From Ophiobolus disseminans (lineage: Eukaryota > Ascomycota > Dothideomycetes > Pleosporales > Phaeosphaeriaceae), in assembly GCA_010093685.1 (NCBI GenBank), contig MU006239.1:549193-613192 (forward strand): a stretch of DNA of 64,000 bases. The letters run 5' to 3'. Within the stretch, counting starts at the first letter, position 1, and each line of letters begins with the position of its first letter. A program made the translations under genes and the position numbers. Positions 11,701 to 22,572 of this stretch are shown here, piece by piece. Below the pieces are notes generated by a model, which was not told the origin of the DNA, did no database searches, and saw only the letters and a program-made list of their open reading frames with translations.

Positions 11701-13975
11701 ACCTGCAGGTGATAAGCATTTAACTCTTCTTCTTAGTAATGCTCTGCTTCTTATAGGAGTGGAAGTTAATAGCTAGTCTTTCTTCTAGTCCTAGGTCATT
11801 GTTGCGTGGTGTACGGCGTATTTAACGCTTAGCTTTAGCTTTGCTATATAAGTTGCACTTAACTATAGTGATGCCTTTGATGCGTACCCCCTTAGCTTGC
11901 TAAACAAGGTGCTTAATAGCTACTAGGCCTAGATAGCCTAAGCGCTTATGCTAGGTAATAGCTAAGGATCTTTATAATACTCTTAGTGTTCTTGAGTTTG
12001 TTGTGTAGAAGGCCGAGTTAATAGTTAAGTAGTGTTCTAACACCTATTAGTTATAAAGCTTAGTGAGCCTTCCTAGAATAGATCTATCTAGTCTCCTAAG
12101 TGTAGTAGGTTCATGCTTAGTTTCCTACTATATACCTAGCTGCCTAAGAAGGCGGAATAATACTAGGTTGCATAGGATGTCTAGACAGATAGCAACATTA
12201 TAAAGGATAAGCTTAGTTGTTCTACCCTAATTAGTTAGGAATAGGTCTAGTGAACTATACCCTGTAATCTAGAGTTAAGAGTTGCCTGCCTATATAAAGT
12301 CGCTAGGTGTACATAGTCTATTATTATAGGTGCGCTCTAGGTTGTTAGTAATATAGTAGGTTAAGCCTAAGTCTAGAATAAAGGAGTGTTTTAAAGGGTA
12401 ACCTTAATTGCTACTAACTTAGAATAAGGCCTTAGTAATTGCGGTGATTTGCTAACCTTCTAGTTATTGTTGATTGTTATTAGAGATATCCTAGATAATT
12501 AGTGTCTAGGAATCTGATCTCTTGATGTATAGAGTTTGAGACTTTAATCTGCTCTTGCTTCTTAATGCTCCTTAAAGAACAGTGTCGTGCTTACGCTTGT
12601 ATTCTACAAGAGTGCGCATAGTAGAGTTTAGCTTCTACTATTTAGGTGCTTAGTTATTATTAATATACTAGCAATCCTTGATGTTATAGACTTAGTCACA
12701 TACTAGGCACTTCTTACCTAAAAATGCCTTATTACTAGCAGGTCTTTTGCTGGACTAAGAGGAGGATTAATTGCTCTTTCTCTTTCTACTAGGGTTTCTT
12801 TCCCTGTATTTAGATAGCGCGCTGTTTTCTATAGCTTTAGAAGCGTCCTTCTAGCTATCCTAGGTAGTTGCACCACTATCAGCGAGAAATAAGGAGTTAT
12901 TAGCTACAGCAATAAATGCCTGCTTTTTATTCACTAGTTTCAGGGGATAATTCAGGCTTATGTATTCCTAGAAGCGTTTTATTATCTCCTTTCTTATTAT
13001 AAGAGGATTAAACCTTCTAGTATCTTAGAAGGTTGCAGCCTATATAGGTGCTGCCTTGTTTATAGCCTGCAGGAAGTCTTTAGTGATATTGTTAATATTA
13101 TGTACCTTAGACACTCTATGCACTATTGCATCTAATAATGCTTTATTATATTCTACTAGCTATGTATTCTAATTATGTGTATTGCGCATAGGCTTAAGGG
13201 CGGTGTAGTAGCGTTCGCGTGTGCGTTTCTTTTTAAGGCGATTATCAACCCTAGTAGTGAGCTTAAGGTTAGTAAGCCACTAGCGTAGTGACTGTTCTAG
13301 TAGGTAGCATGTGCGTTAGAGATAGAGCGCAACTATTAATTGGATTAGCTAGGTAACATGCTAAATACTCTTCTGTTGAGTATTATATTAGTAGAGATTA
13401 AGCTTATATCTCTTAGTAAGGGTCTTGTAGTAGTCTATATCCTCCTTGTAGGCTTTCTAGCCTTGGATTAATAGCATAGATAGGCGTGTTGCCTTCTCGA
13501 TTCTAGCTGCAGCACTGTACTAGGATAGTTCAGGCAGGTCTAGCATAACTAGCTTAATCAGGAATAGGACTAGTTCTTCTTCCTTTACATCATCCTAGAT
13601 GTTATAGGCAGCGCAGCGCGCTTTAACTTAAGTAAGCTAGGTAGTCTAGTTATACTAGTTGCTAAGGATAACAGTTGCATCGCGTTAGTTAATAAGCGAC
13701 ATAGTGTAGTTGTTAAATAGCTTTTGTTAGGTAGCCTTAGTAGGTAGCCTTAGTAAAGGCAGTGAGACTCTTAATTGTTAGATTTAATAAGGTATTAAAA
13801 CCTAATAATAGATAAGATGAATTAATAATAATGTGTTGTTCTGTTTTAGTGTTCCCTAGTTAAGTGCGGAGTTTAACTAGGTGTTAGATCTAGTACTAGT
13901 GTGCTAAGGCGCTTGTGCTCGCTCCTCCTATTTCTTTTAGTGTTAGTAGCCTTACAGCACCCCTAATATCTAATA
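8753..13975 (-). mobile_element. Copia retrotransposon 2, RIP-mutated, reverse orientation
   Basis: LTRs of about 200 bp lie at 8753-8948 and 13776-13975 (TGTYAGATTTRATRAGG...TATCTAACA/TAATA). The reverse of a primer-binding region, CAGTGAGACTCTTAAT, sits just inside the right LTR. The minus-strand polyprotein is dead. Its reverse transcriptase reads QYNITNVFVYATIDRE at about 10210-10275, where Copia 1 keeps QYDVTNAF, so the catalytic Asp is now Asn. The flanks (ACAGT and GGAGG) are not a duplication. The family recurs at 22573-23823. Confidence 0.8.
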
Positions 13976-14246
13976 GGAGGAGAGAGGAATCTGCCTAATC
14001 TTCTAGCTAGCATTCTCACTAGATCTTAATCCTATTAAGGCTGTATGGAATAGGATAAAGAACTATATAGAGAGCTACTACCTAGATCTATTAAGTAGCA
14101 AGCAGCGTTTATACGAGCAGCTTCGTGAGATTGTAAAGAAGGCCTAGGATTAGATCTCTCCTAACACGCTGAAGGAACTAATAGATAGCATAAAGGATTA
14201 ATGCTAGGCTGTAATTAATGCTAAGGGCGGTCACACAAAGTATTGA
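13976..14246 (+). pseudogene. Tc1/mariner-type transposase C-terminal fragment
   Basis: The plus strand reads LDLNPIKAVWNRIKNYIES and continues to a conserved end, AVINAKGGHTKY, before a TGA at 14244-14246. The DLNPIE-VW segment and the GGxTxY terminus are typical of Tc1-family DDE transposases. At least one TAG interrupts it, and the N-terminal two thirds are missing because the fragment abuts the Copia 2 LTR. Confidence 0.7.
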
Positions 14247-14713
14247 GTTTTGTACGTAAAATTAGACTAAATTAGGCTTAGACTATACTTGAGCATACCC
14301 CCTGTCTCTAAGGACCCACCTACAAAACTTTTGCCTAATACTACAGTATATTTTACGCTAAGAATAGGTAGAGGTTAGGTAGAGGTCACACAGACTAGAG
14401 GTTAGGGTTAGGTCGCACAGACGCTGTGTAAGCTAATAGAAGCTGCTTATTACGGCTAATTATTACACACTTAATTAGCTTAACCCCTGTCTAGGTCTAA
14501 TATAATACAACCTAACCTCTACCCGCGCTAGAGCTACTACAGCCTAACCACAGCCACTAGTCCATACGACCTAACCTCAACCTCAACCTATCGTCCGTGC
14601 GACTCTAACCCAACCTATACCCACTGCTAGGTACCCCGAACCCATTTACTACCCTAGCGATAAAGGACAGTTCCTAATACACAACACCTACAAGAACTAG
14701 AGAAGGGGGGTAA
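14247..14713. other. Transposon end with imperfect inverted repeats
   Basis: There is no coding sequence. Words like GAGGTTAGGGTTAGGTCGCAC (left part, about 14390-14425) recur as reverse complements, GTGCGACTCTAACCC and AACCTAACCTCTACCC (about 14505-14620). A second small hairpin involves TAAGCTAATAG and CTTAATTAGCTTA near 14425-14485. It may be the end of the Tc1 element or a small foldback element. Confidence 0.45.
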
Positions 14714-15266
14714 TGTAAGAGGTTAGACCTCTGCTGTTCTTAGTGGATACACTTCAGTTCATTAGAACATTATAGAACATTATAGAATGTCCTAGAACAT
14801 TATGAAATGTCCTAGAACATTATAGAATGTCCTAGAACGTTATAGAATATCCTAGAACTAGCTAGAACAAGATATGTTCTTCTAACAGCTGACAAATGCT
14901 AATGTATATAGAAACTTCCAGAAGCTAGTGTGCCGTTGCACGTGGTGAGAGCGGAGACTCTTAGTACGTGCGGGGAAGTACTAGTTAGGTAGCACGAGAC
15001 AGCTTCCTAACAGGAGCTATCATCACTATCAACACGACACAACACTTATTACAGACAACACATTAACATTATTCGTTTTGCTTCCAAACCTCACTGCACT
15101 CGTGCTCGGCTAGCTGGAGCGACGGTATAATAGGCAACTTACTCCACTTAACGGTTCACTAGCAGTCTGCTATAAAGTCAGCCTGCTCTCTAGCTCTAGA
15201 TAGACTCCATCGAATTCATCTTTGTTCAACCTAGCCTTCCTGCTGTCTTCAGCCTAGCCCCTTACA
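14714..15266 (+). repeat. Gypsy LTR, right copy, with inserted solo LTR
   Basis: The copy begins TGTAAGAGGTTAGACC and ends CCCCTTACA. It is longer than the left copy because a 230-bp solo LTR (14929-15158) plus a 4-bp duplication interrupts it. Nearly all differences from the left LTR are transitions. Confidence 0.8.
14929..15158 (+). mobile_element. Solo LTR inserted in the Gypsy LTR
   Basis: The 230-bp unit begins TGTGCCGTTGCACG and ends AACGGTTCA, with CTAG on both sides (14925-14928 and 15159-15162). The uninterrupted target is seen in the left Gypsy LTR near 990. It is GC-richer and less mutated than its host. Confidence 0.8.
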
Positions 15267-15850
15267 CTAAACTTTGCTCTAAGGGCCGCAATAGCAGTGT
15301 TGTTGTTGTTAAACGCGTTGTCGAGCATAAAGTAGCTAACGTTCTGCGCAGTTATACTAAACTTCTGCATAGTTTTAGCGACACAATTAGCTATCCTATC
15401 GCTAGTATAGGCACCTAAGAGCTGCGGTAGGTTAATAGCAACGTCCCTAAGGTCGCTCTTAGCCGTAGCAAAGTGAGCGACAATACTAAAGAAGCCACGC
15501 TTACCACCTTTAATAGTCTACTTATTAAAGCTTATATGCATCCTACTCGCCGCGCAACGCAGCTTATTAAAAACCTAAGGCTGCATAAAGTTGTACAGCC
15601 TTATTATAAACTGCGCAACGCTTATGCGACTAGTCTAGAGCGCCTGCTTAGCTTTAGGATTCGCGAATTGTATTATCCTGCGGAAAGCTAGATCTTTAAA
15701 CTAGCAGAGGGCGAGGTTGTTGTTAACAAGCTAGCTAACAGCTGCTATTCAAAAGGACTATATGTTAAAGTTTCCTATCTTGTTTGCAACCCTTTAGCTA
15801 ACGCTAACGCTACCCTTTAGCCTTATTTCGAGCAATTTCTAGCCTCTAAG
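15267..15850 (-). pseudogene. hAT transposase fragment
   Basis: The minus strand resembles the middle of the hAT transposase at 19548-22127. Matching stretches include 15300-15500 against about 20970-21190, with the same order of conserved blocks. It starts directly at the Gypsy LTR end and fades out before 15850. No ends or duplications can be seen, so it is a truncated copy. Confidence 0.6.
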
Positions 15851-16157
15851 AATTGGTGCATGTAGTCAACACGGCCAAAAGCGTCAAGAAGGCTAAGAAG
15901 GCGCTCATAGAACGTGTTGCTTCGCCATTCTTGTCAACATGTACTGCACCCTAACAACCATGACCCGTCGCAGCTCGGACGGTCACTCGAGGATGCGAAT
16001 CAACAAGCACGTGAATCGGCGCTGTTAGGATGCCAAAGTCTTGATTTTCCTTCCAACGTGATTTTCCACGCATAAGCAACGAGGTGATTAACTTACTCAT
16101 AGTTCCACTAAGTGAGTCATTTGACTGGCTAAGCGGCTCCATCCGCCAACTAGGATA

Positions 16158-17847
16158 CAGTCGCGAGCATAATCGGTTTCCGGTTCTTGCATTGGCTGTG
16201 TTCTTAGCGCACGGCCCGCACAATGGAGGAATACTTTCTTCAGTTTAGTGCAGAGCAGGGATAGTAAGATTGAATACTAAGTTACTTGCGCAAGATGACA
16301 AGCAGATGGTCTGCACAATTCAAGGTTTCCACGCGGTCAGCACTTAGCATTACGACATCAATCCACCGCTTCATCTCAGCCTCGTTCAAAGTAGCCAAAC
16401 CTTTCGCGCCGCTCGATCCGAGAAATCCCTCACAACTCAAGACCTTCTCAACATTGACTTGGTCCCGGAATTCGAGAAACTCTTCCAGGAGATCTGCAGG
16501 GTGCACATGGAAAGACGTTGTGTCCGGGTTCCTAGTGTACTCTCCGCTATCCAGATACTGTCTGTAAAAGTTCCACTCACTCGCAAAACGGGAGGGCTCA
16601 CGCCTCGCTAGATCGCGGAGGTGTGCGTATATCGTAACGTATGCAAGCAGAATATAACCTCCCGGTTTCGCCATTAAGATGCAGTTTCGAATCACGCTCG
16701 CTCGCTCCTCCGGCGCGACAAGGTGATACAATGGGCCGAGACACAGCACTATATCGAACGAGCCATGAGAAGCTTCGAGAAGGGAGTGTTGGGAGATATC
16801 GAGTGCATTTGCGTGGATGATGGCCTTGAGTTGGACAGCTTCCTTCTCCGCGTTCATTCTTGCAACGTCCAAGCTCTTCTCCGACAAATCAATTAAGGTG
16901 ACTTGATGACCTTGATTTGCTTGTGCAATTGCTGTATCTCCGTTAGCCACGACATCAAAATGGTTTGTAATAGGTGTGCAGACCATATCTCCCAGGCCCA
17001 CCACCGACGTCTAAGATGTTCGCTCCGCGCAAACGCAACTTAGACAAGCAGGAATTGATGATCCACATGGTTACTTCGAACTCCAGTCGTCCTTCGTCTA
17101 AGCGATGTTCCTCTACTTTGGCGTGTGCATCATACCACCTTTCAACCAGAGTTTTTCCTGCCATCATTCCTCACCGTCGGTAATCAATATGTATCGATCA
17201 ATCGTTAGATCTGATTCATCAAGATACTTTTATGTCTGCAACGCATTCTTTAAGGAATAGCTTAGAGAAACCTGTCACTGCGCAATTAAACACTTAGTTG
17301 AGCCTTTTATCGGTTAAAGTCGGAGTAGCATTCTAACAACTCACGCAAATCGCTCAAATCGCGCAGCTTGTTATCGCTCGTGGCATCGAAAATGCCACAC
17401 GATAGCATGGGTGTCCTAGTGCGGTGGGGGCCAAGAATGTTTGCTGCAAAAAGGGTGGGGCAGTTTCGCAAGCGACTGTATCTAAGGTCCCCGCCCCCCA
17501 GCGTGGCAGAAACCCAGATGTGGCGGAAATCTGTCCGCGCGATCAAACACCACAACGTCAGAAACGATCATTATAGTACAGTGTTGTGCACAGTTAACTT
17601 CCAAGGTTTGCACGCTACGGAAGGTTGGCCCTGCAGAGGCCCTTGTACGGCTAGGTAGAGACCTTCCCATAATAGACTGTGGTGTGATGCACTCTGTCTG
17701 AAATCGTCACGGCTCCCACGACCGTAGCTAATACTAGAGCACGCTAAAGCTGACGTGTCAAAGCCGCTACTGGTCGTGACAGGGGGCTGCTATGGGGCAG
17801 TAAATGCGCAGCACGCAAGAACCGGAAACCGATTGTGCACGGCACTG
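16158..17847. mobile_element. TA-flanked TIR unit carrying a methyltransferase (unit M1)
   Basis: The left end at 16158 reads CAGTCGCGAGCATAATCGG. The right end, read inward from 17847 on the minus strand, reads CAGTGCCGTGCACAATCGG. The first 33 bases of the two ends differ at four positions, and both ends touch a TA dinucleotide. TA duplication and short TIRs are features of Tc1/mariner-like elements. No transposase is present: the only gene is the methyltransferase at 16282-17167. The same TIR family bounds 33481-36215. It may be a gene-carrying non-autonomous transposon. Alternatively, two separate small elements may happen to flank a gene. Confidence 0.6.
16282..17167 (-). CDS. Class I SAM-dependent methyltransferase
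   Basis: The predicted protein is 277 aa from two exons, 17167-16984 and 16931-16282. The 52-nt intron starts GTCTGC, ends TACAG and has a GCTAAC branch site. The SAM-binding motif I ILDVGGGPGRY is at residues 51-61, followed across the splice by AIAQANQGHQVTLIDLS, the usual second strand with its acidic residue. FDIVLCLGPLYHL matches motif II of Methyltransf_11/25 proteins. The fold and cofactor are therefore clear, but the substrate is not; small-molecule O- or N-methylation is a guess. Two ATG codons are adjacent at the start. There are no stops or RIP signs although it sits among decayed transposons, and it lies inside the TIR pair at 16158/17847. Splicing is my prediction. Confidence 0.85.
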
Positions 17848-18762
17848 TAAGGGATGTAAGCGTAGTAAGCATTGTCAACGAGCAGTGCGACATTTTTTTC
17901 AGATCTTTCTTACCGTAAGCAAAGACAAGCTAATTACTTCTAGTCCCGTGCTAAGTGAGCACTAGCATCCAGACGGAGTTCAATCTAGCTAAGCGGCCCC
18001 ACCCGCCAACTAGGATACAAAGTAAGCATGATAAACGAAGGCGTTGCTCCAATCGCGCGACCTTCCCGAAGTTGATGTACGTACCATTTCTGTCTCTTAT
18101 CCGAAGGTCAACTCATACACGCCTGACAGTAATGTCCGTCACTACGTAACGGAAAACGCCCCATGCCGGAACAAGATCGTCCTTTCAGCGTCCTTTATCT
18201 TTCTCCTTTGTGCTATTAAAATGCAGTTACAGAGAGCCTGTTCTTTCGTAGATTCTCTATTCACACTTATCGTTCTCGTTTAGAAAACGTCGTGCCGCCT
18301 CAATGCGGTGCATGCTAGAAAGGCATTGCGCGTTATTGAGATGCAGGGCGGATGCATCCTGTGGCCATTAGAGGTTGTGCATGTCATCTAAAAACGTGCC
18401 ATGTAAGGACAGTGCTGCAACTAGGCCATTGTCCTCAACGACAGCATTAATGTTAAACGAGTAGAGAGTATTCGATTGTATGTGTTCCTATCACTATCTC
18501 GTGTGGGAGTGCGACTGGGTGAGGCCGGTTTTGCAAGGGGCTGTACCATCCGTCCTAGCTCTATTTCCTCAACGTTATCTGGATGATGCTGACAGCGTCA
18601 TGTCATTCTTGGTCATAGCGGGATGACCCTGTGATATCACATTCTCGCTTCTTGGATGATCACACGTCATCACGTTTGATGCACCGCCACATAGTAAAGT
18701 CTACTTAAGAGGTCTTTTTACACATAGTTTAATGCTTGTAAGTTTCACATCTAATCTTGACC
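17848..18762. other. Intergenic, no gene seen
   Basis: Short open frames exist on both strands, but none has a recognisable domain or plausible splice structure. The only noted element is the direct repeat copy at 17989-18018. Base composition is ordinary, unlike the neighbouring RIP-mutated blocks. Confidence 0.5.
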
Positions 18763-19161
18763 ATGCCAGATTATTCAGAGGAGCCATGTTATGATGACGA
18801 CTATGTCGATATTGGATACAGTATCTTTGAAGAAGACGTTAAGAAAGCGCATCTTCGTAATCATCGTCGTCGTCGTCGTGAGCGTCTTCTTGGGAAGAGA
18901 ATAATTCGAGATCATCTTTCCCGTAAAATGTACGGAGAATGCGAAGAATATGAGCTCAAATTTTGGAGCAAATGGAGAAGAGATTATCTTCACCAGCTGA
19001 AGAAACAAGATTCAAAGCTTTTCGAAGACGACTTTGAAAAGCGTTACGCCGTGTGGAGTAGTATACACAAAGGAGCAGTTGATGCTCTCGAAAGCTATTT
19101 TCGTTTAAAAGGATTCTCCACCGGTGAAGACAACATTCGTCTTATCTTACTTCGCCTCTAG
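18763..19161 (+). CDS. Hypothetical charged protein, probably interrupted downstream
   Basis: The ATG at 18763 opens a 132-aa frame beginning MPDYSEEPCYDDDYVDIGYS. It is rich in Arg, Lys, Asp and Glu, with a run of five Arg. I do not recognise it. The coding-like sequence does not end there: the frame around 19207-19365 (WMTQRTNVSMRLEIDNFLNR) looks like a further exon. It is cut at 19365 by the hAT element, with the continuation after 22515. The true gene is therefore probably longer and split by the transposon. Whether 18763-19161 is still a functional short gene cannot be told. Confidence 0.45.
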   Translation: MPDYSEEPCYDDDYVDIGYSIFEEDVKKAHLRNHRRRRRERLLGKRIIRDHLSRKMYGECEEYELKFWSKWRRDYLHQLKKQDSKLFEDDFEKRYAVWSSIHKGAVDALESYFRLKGFSTGEDNIRLILLRL

Positions 19162-19365
19162 AACTTCCAACCCTAAGAATTTTCTAGGAATGGCACGCAT
19201 ATTGACTTGCAAAAACGCCATGTTAGATGGATGACGCAGCGAACTAATGTTTCAATGCGACTGGAGATTGACAATTTCTTGAATCGTCTCGTCTCGAAAT
19301 TTTGTGATCACGATAGAGGAGTACTAGCAGATCGCATTCAACTATATAAGAAAGATTCCGAATGT

Positions 19366-22300
19366 CAGAGATGGCAACAAGCCGGCCGGCCGGCCAGCCG
19401 CCCTTCGGCCGGCTGGATACCTATTTTGGGAGGCCTCCGGCCGGCCGGCTGGCTTGATTAGCTGCAGGGCGTCGGCCGGCTTGATGTAGCCGTGTCGGCC
19501 GGTTGCCTAATTAGGAAAGTTGTATAAGAAAGTTGGAGTTGTATTTCTCAGCCAACGGCCCATGTTGCCATGCCGTATTTGGTGTCTAACTGCTCCTCAG
19601 TAACAGCCTTCTCATCCATCTCATCATCGCTGCCAATACCAGCTCTTCTCCATCTCCTGTTGCACTGTATTGCTGCCAAAAGCTCAGGTAAGATACCTCG
19701 TCGGCGAGGCTCTAGCAGGTCGCCAAGCTCACTAAAGACGCGTTCACACTCACAGCTTGAGGCTGGGATAGAGAGTACGTCAAGCGCAAGTTTGCTGAGG
19801 CTAGGGTAGCGATCGCGCAGCTCTACCCAGTATTTTATAGGGTTCATTGCGTGCTCGCTACCCTTTGCAGCACATGGCTCGCAGCGCTTCTACTGTTCAA
19901 ACTCATCCTCCTCGTTGCTGCCAACGCCGGCTGGGTCGATGATACTATCAATCGCGTCGTTAATATTATTAGCGAATATTTGTGTGCGTGTGCGCGGCCT
20001 CGCTAAGCCTTTGTACTCGGCCCACAGGGCCTAGAAATTGCGATTATTTAACTCTAGCCATGTGGGCTCCCAAACAGTATCGCAGTAGTTCTTAAGTCGT
20101 AGGTAGAGGATCGTAGCAGCGTAGTAAGATAGCGATAAGTTAAGCCTGTTATAGTAGTCGCGCGCCTTAACAATAGCGGCTTAGAGGTTAATTGGGAGGT
20201 GGTCTTTGGGCGCCTCATCGTAACGGTAATGCTCAACGTCCTCGTAGCTTTAGAGTCGCGATTCTAGTACTCTAAGTAAGTAATCAAATACAGTAATAAT
20301 CTCAGCAATAGAGCCGAATCTGCTAGGTGCTTTGCTAGCCTGTTTATTGTCCTTATTGCTGCCTTGCCTACGTCCTTCAAGGCGTTTTGTGCACTCCTTT
20401 AGCGGCCTAAGAACGTCTATATACTTATTGACCACTTGCTAATCAGCAGCGCTGAGGCTGTCTGATCTTATCTACGCAGGCGCGTTAGGTAGCTTGTTGT
20501 TGCAACTTCGAGCGTAAGCGTCTTCGTTCCTAATGCGATCAATGTGGCTGTTCGCATACGCACTTACTGCTGCCTGCAATTTAACAGCGCGCTTAAAGCA
20601 TAAGTAGTACGAGTTCTAGCGTGTGACAACTGGCTTAACAGGCTTAAGTATCTCCTGCTAGTTAGTAGGTAGCTCGCGTTAGGCTAGGCGTTGAAAATCT
20701 TCAAAAAGCTTGTACTGCTGCGGTGTTTTGATAAAGGTAATAATGCTAAGAAGTACGCCTAATAGCCTATCGCGTCGCTAGTTCTTTATAAGCTGCGTCT
20801 CCTCTACTATATTAGATGTAGCGTGATCGTTGTTAAAGGCCTCTGCTTTCTTGCCCTAAAGAAGCACCTAGCTAATAAGGTTAAGCGTGTAAGGACCGCA
20901 GCGGAGGCGACAGTAAATAGCATTAAAGCTCTACTTAGGCGATCGCGCGATAGCTTTAATAGCTGTGTCGTTGTTGCTCGCATTGTCGAGGACAAAGTAC
21001 CTAATATTGCGTGTACTTATGCCAAAGTTCTGTAGGATTGATAGCACTACCTTAGCTATCTTCTCGCCTAAGTAGGCGCCTGTAAGCTAAGGTAGCGCAA
21101 TAGGCAAGTCGCAAAGCCTGCCGTCGGCTCTAACGTAATAGGCAACAATACTAAGAAAGCTCTTCTTGCCGCCTCTTGTTGTCTATCCGTTAAAGCTTAG
21201 GTGTACTTTGCTTATTGCGTATAACAGCTCTATAACAACTAGCGGCTTAAGATAATCGTACAGGCGCATAACGTAGCGCGAGACGCTGTGATAAGACGCC
21301 TATAGAGCGTCTTCGGCTAACGGGTTAGCAAGGCGTATAAGTCGTCGAAAAGCTAGCTTTTCGAACTTAGAGAGTGGGTAATTATTCTTAATAAGCCACC
21401 TAACAGCTGCGAGCCTAAAGCGGTGAATATTGAAGCTACTGAGCTTATTTGCAACCGCCTGCGAGATAGGCTTGCCGCTGGCTATTAGAACATCGTAAAT
21501 AGTACTTTCTAGCTTCGCTTTTAGTGTCGTGCCTAGCTTAAAGATATTATAGCTAGGCTTATTCTCCTCTAGGTAACGCTTAGCAGCAGAAATTGAGCTT
21601 GTTGTATAATAGACTCTACGGCTAATGAATTAGTGTTAGTGACAGTAGTAGCATACCTAATAGATACGACTTAGGTCGCTGCGCGCGGCGACGCGATAGC
21701 TATAGCAATAGACCTAGCTTTTCTTGTATTTGTAGCTCTTCAGAGGCAGCTAGTACTTCTTTAAGCGACTCTAATCAATGCTGTCGTATTTGTCTATAAG
21801 GTAGGCGTCAAAAGCTTTAACTTTCTCATTCTTATCCTTATTATCTTTAGGTGCCTTAGAAGCTGCAGCAGTAGTATGCTCGCTGCCCTCGGGCGGCGCG
21901 ACAATAGAGTCTTTAGCGCGGGATTCTCGAATACGCGCTTCGAATGTGGGTGCCTGTAACTCGCTTATAAGGGCTTGAAGGGCGTTCGTGATAGGCGGAG
22001 GAGGAGAAGGAGATGCTTAAGAGTTAATAGGAATTAGCTGACTAGCAGTGCCTTTAGCGCGTTTCTTCGGGCAAGATAACGCGTTAGAAGAGGCGCGTTT
22101 TGTAGAATTTTTAGCAATAGTAGGCATAAGGACAACAGCAAGTACGCAGTAATAGAACACTAAGAAATTTGAGTATATAGGTGTTAGATCGATAGAGTCG
22201 AAAGTATTGCGTGTGTAGGAAGACGCGTCAAGGTAGGTGATTACCTAAGCTACCTGCAACTATACCTAACTTAGTTACAACACTAAAAAAGTATCGTAAG

Positions 22301-22507
22301 ATAGCTTTTGCTGCAAAATCAATAGCCTTAACGCCTACCTATTTCTATATGTAAAAGTACCCGGCTAACCTAGCCAAATACGGCTTTTGCTACTCCCCCA
22401 GCCGGCTAGATACCTATTTTTTGCGGCCTTCGGCCGGCTAGCTAGATACCTATATTAATAAGGCTAGCCTTCAAGCCATACGGCTAGCCGTATCGTTAAC
22501 AAGTCTG
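19366..22507 (-). mobile_element. hAT transposon 2, RIP-degraded, with perfect 8-bp TSD
   Basis: The element starts CAGAGATGGC and ends CAAGTCTG. It is flanked on both sides by CCGAATGT (19358-19365 and 22508-22515), the 8-bp duplication expected for hAT elements. The subterminal regions are rich in GCCGGCC-type repeats on both sides. The transposase is on the minus strand and dead. It belongs to the same family as the element at 56760-59931 and interrupts the hypothetical gene begun at 18763. Confidence 0.9.
19548..22127 (-). pseudogene. hAT transposase pseudogene
   Basis: The start ATG is at 22127 (reading MPTIAKNSTKRASSN). The reading frame then runs through several TAG stops. The C-terminus (19548-19847) is still open and contains the hAT dimerisation signature IPASSCECERVFSELGDLLE followed by LLAAIQC. 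The BED-type zinc-finger region and the catalytic core are recognisable by comparison with 57139-59754. Stops correspond mainly to former CAG or TGG codons. Confidence 0.8.
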
Positions 22508-22572
22508 CCGAATGTAATTTAAAAGAGTCTAAGACCTTAGAGACTTATATACTAGAAAGCGGAGCGTACGGA

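Larger units (their letters stand above)
750..15266 (+). mobile_element. Gypsy-type LTR retrotransposon, RIP-mutated and filled by nested insertions
   Basis: Two related LTRs (750-1108 and 14714-15266) bracket this block in the same orientation. Each begins TGTAAGAGGTTAGACC and ends CCCCTTACA. A purine tract (AGAGAAGGGGGG, about 14700) lies just before the right LTR, as expected for a plus-strand element. Behind the left LTR are gag with a CCHC knuckle and the start of a pol region, both full of TAG stops. From about 3391 the interior is replaced by two reverse-oriented Copia elements and a Tc1 fragment, so most of pol is gone. The 5-base flanks (GTTTA and CTAAA) do not match, so the ends may come from different insertions. 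Confidence 0.75.
16129..18018 (+). repeat. Direct 30-bp repeat flanking the methyltransferase unit
   Basis: The 30-mer at 16129-16158 (CTAAGCGGCTCCATCCGCCA and on to GGATAC) recurs at 17989-18018 with two transitions. The left copy ends exactly at the TA and first base of the left TIR. The right copy continues CAAAGTAAGCAT instead, which resembles the right flank of the TIR unit (GTAAGCATTG near 17865). The right copy may therefore represent an empty site. Confidence 0.6.
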
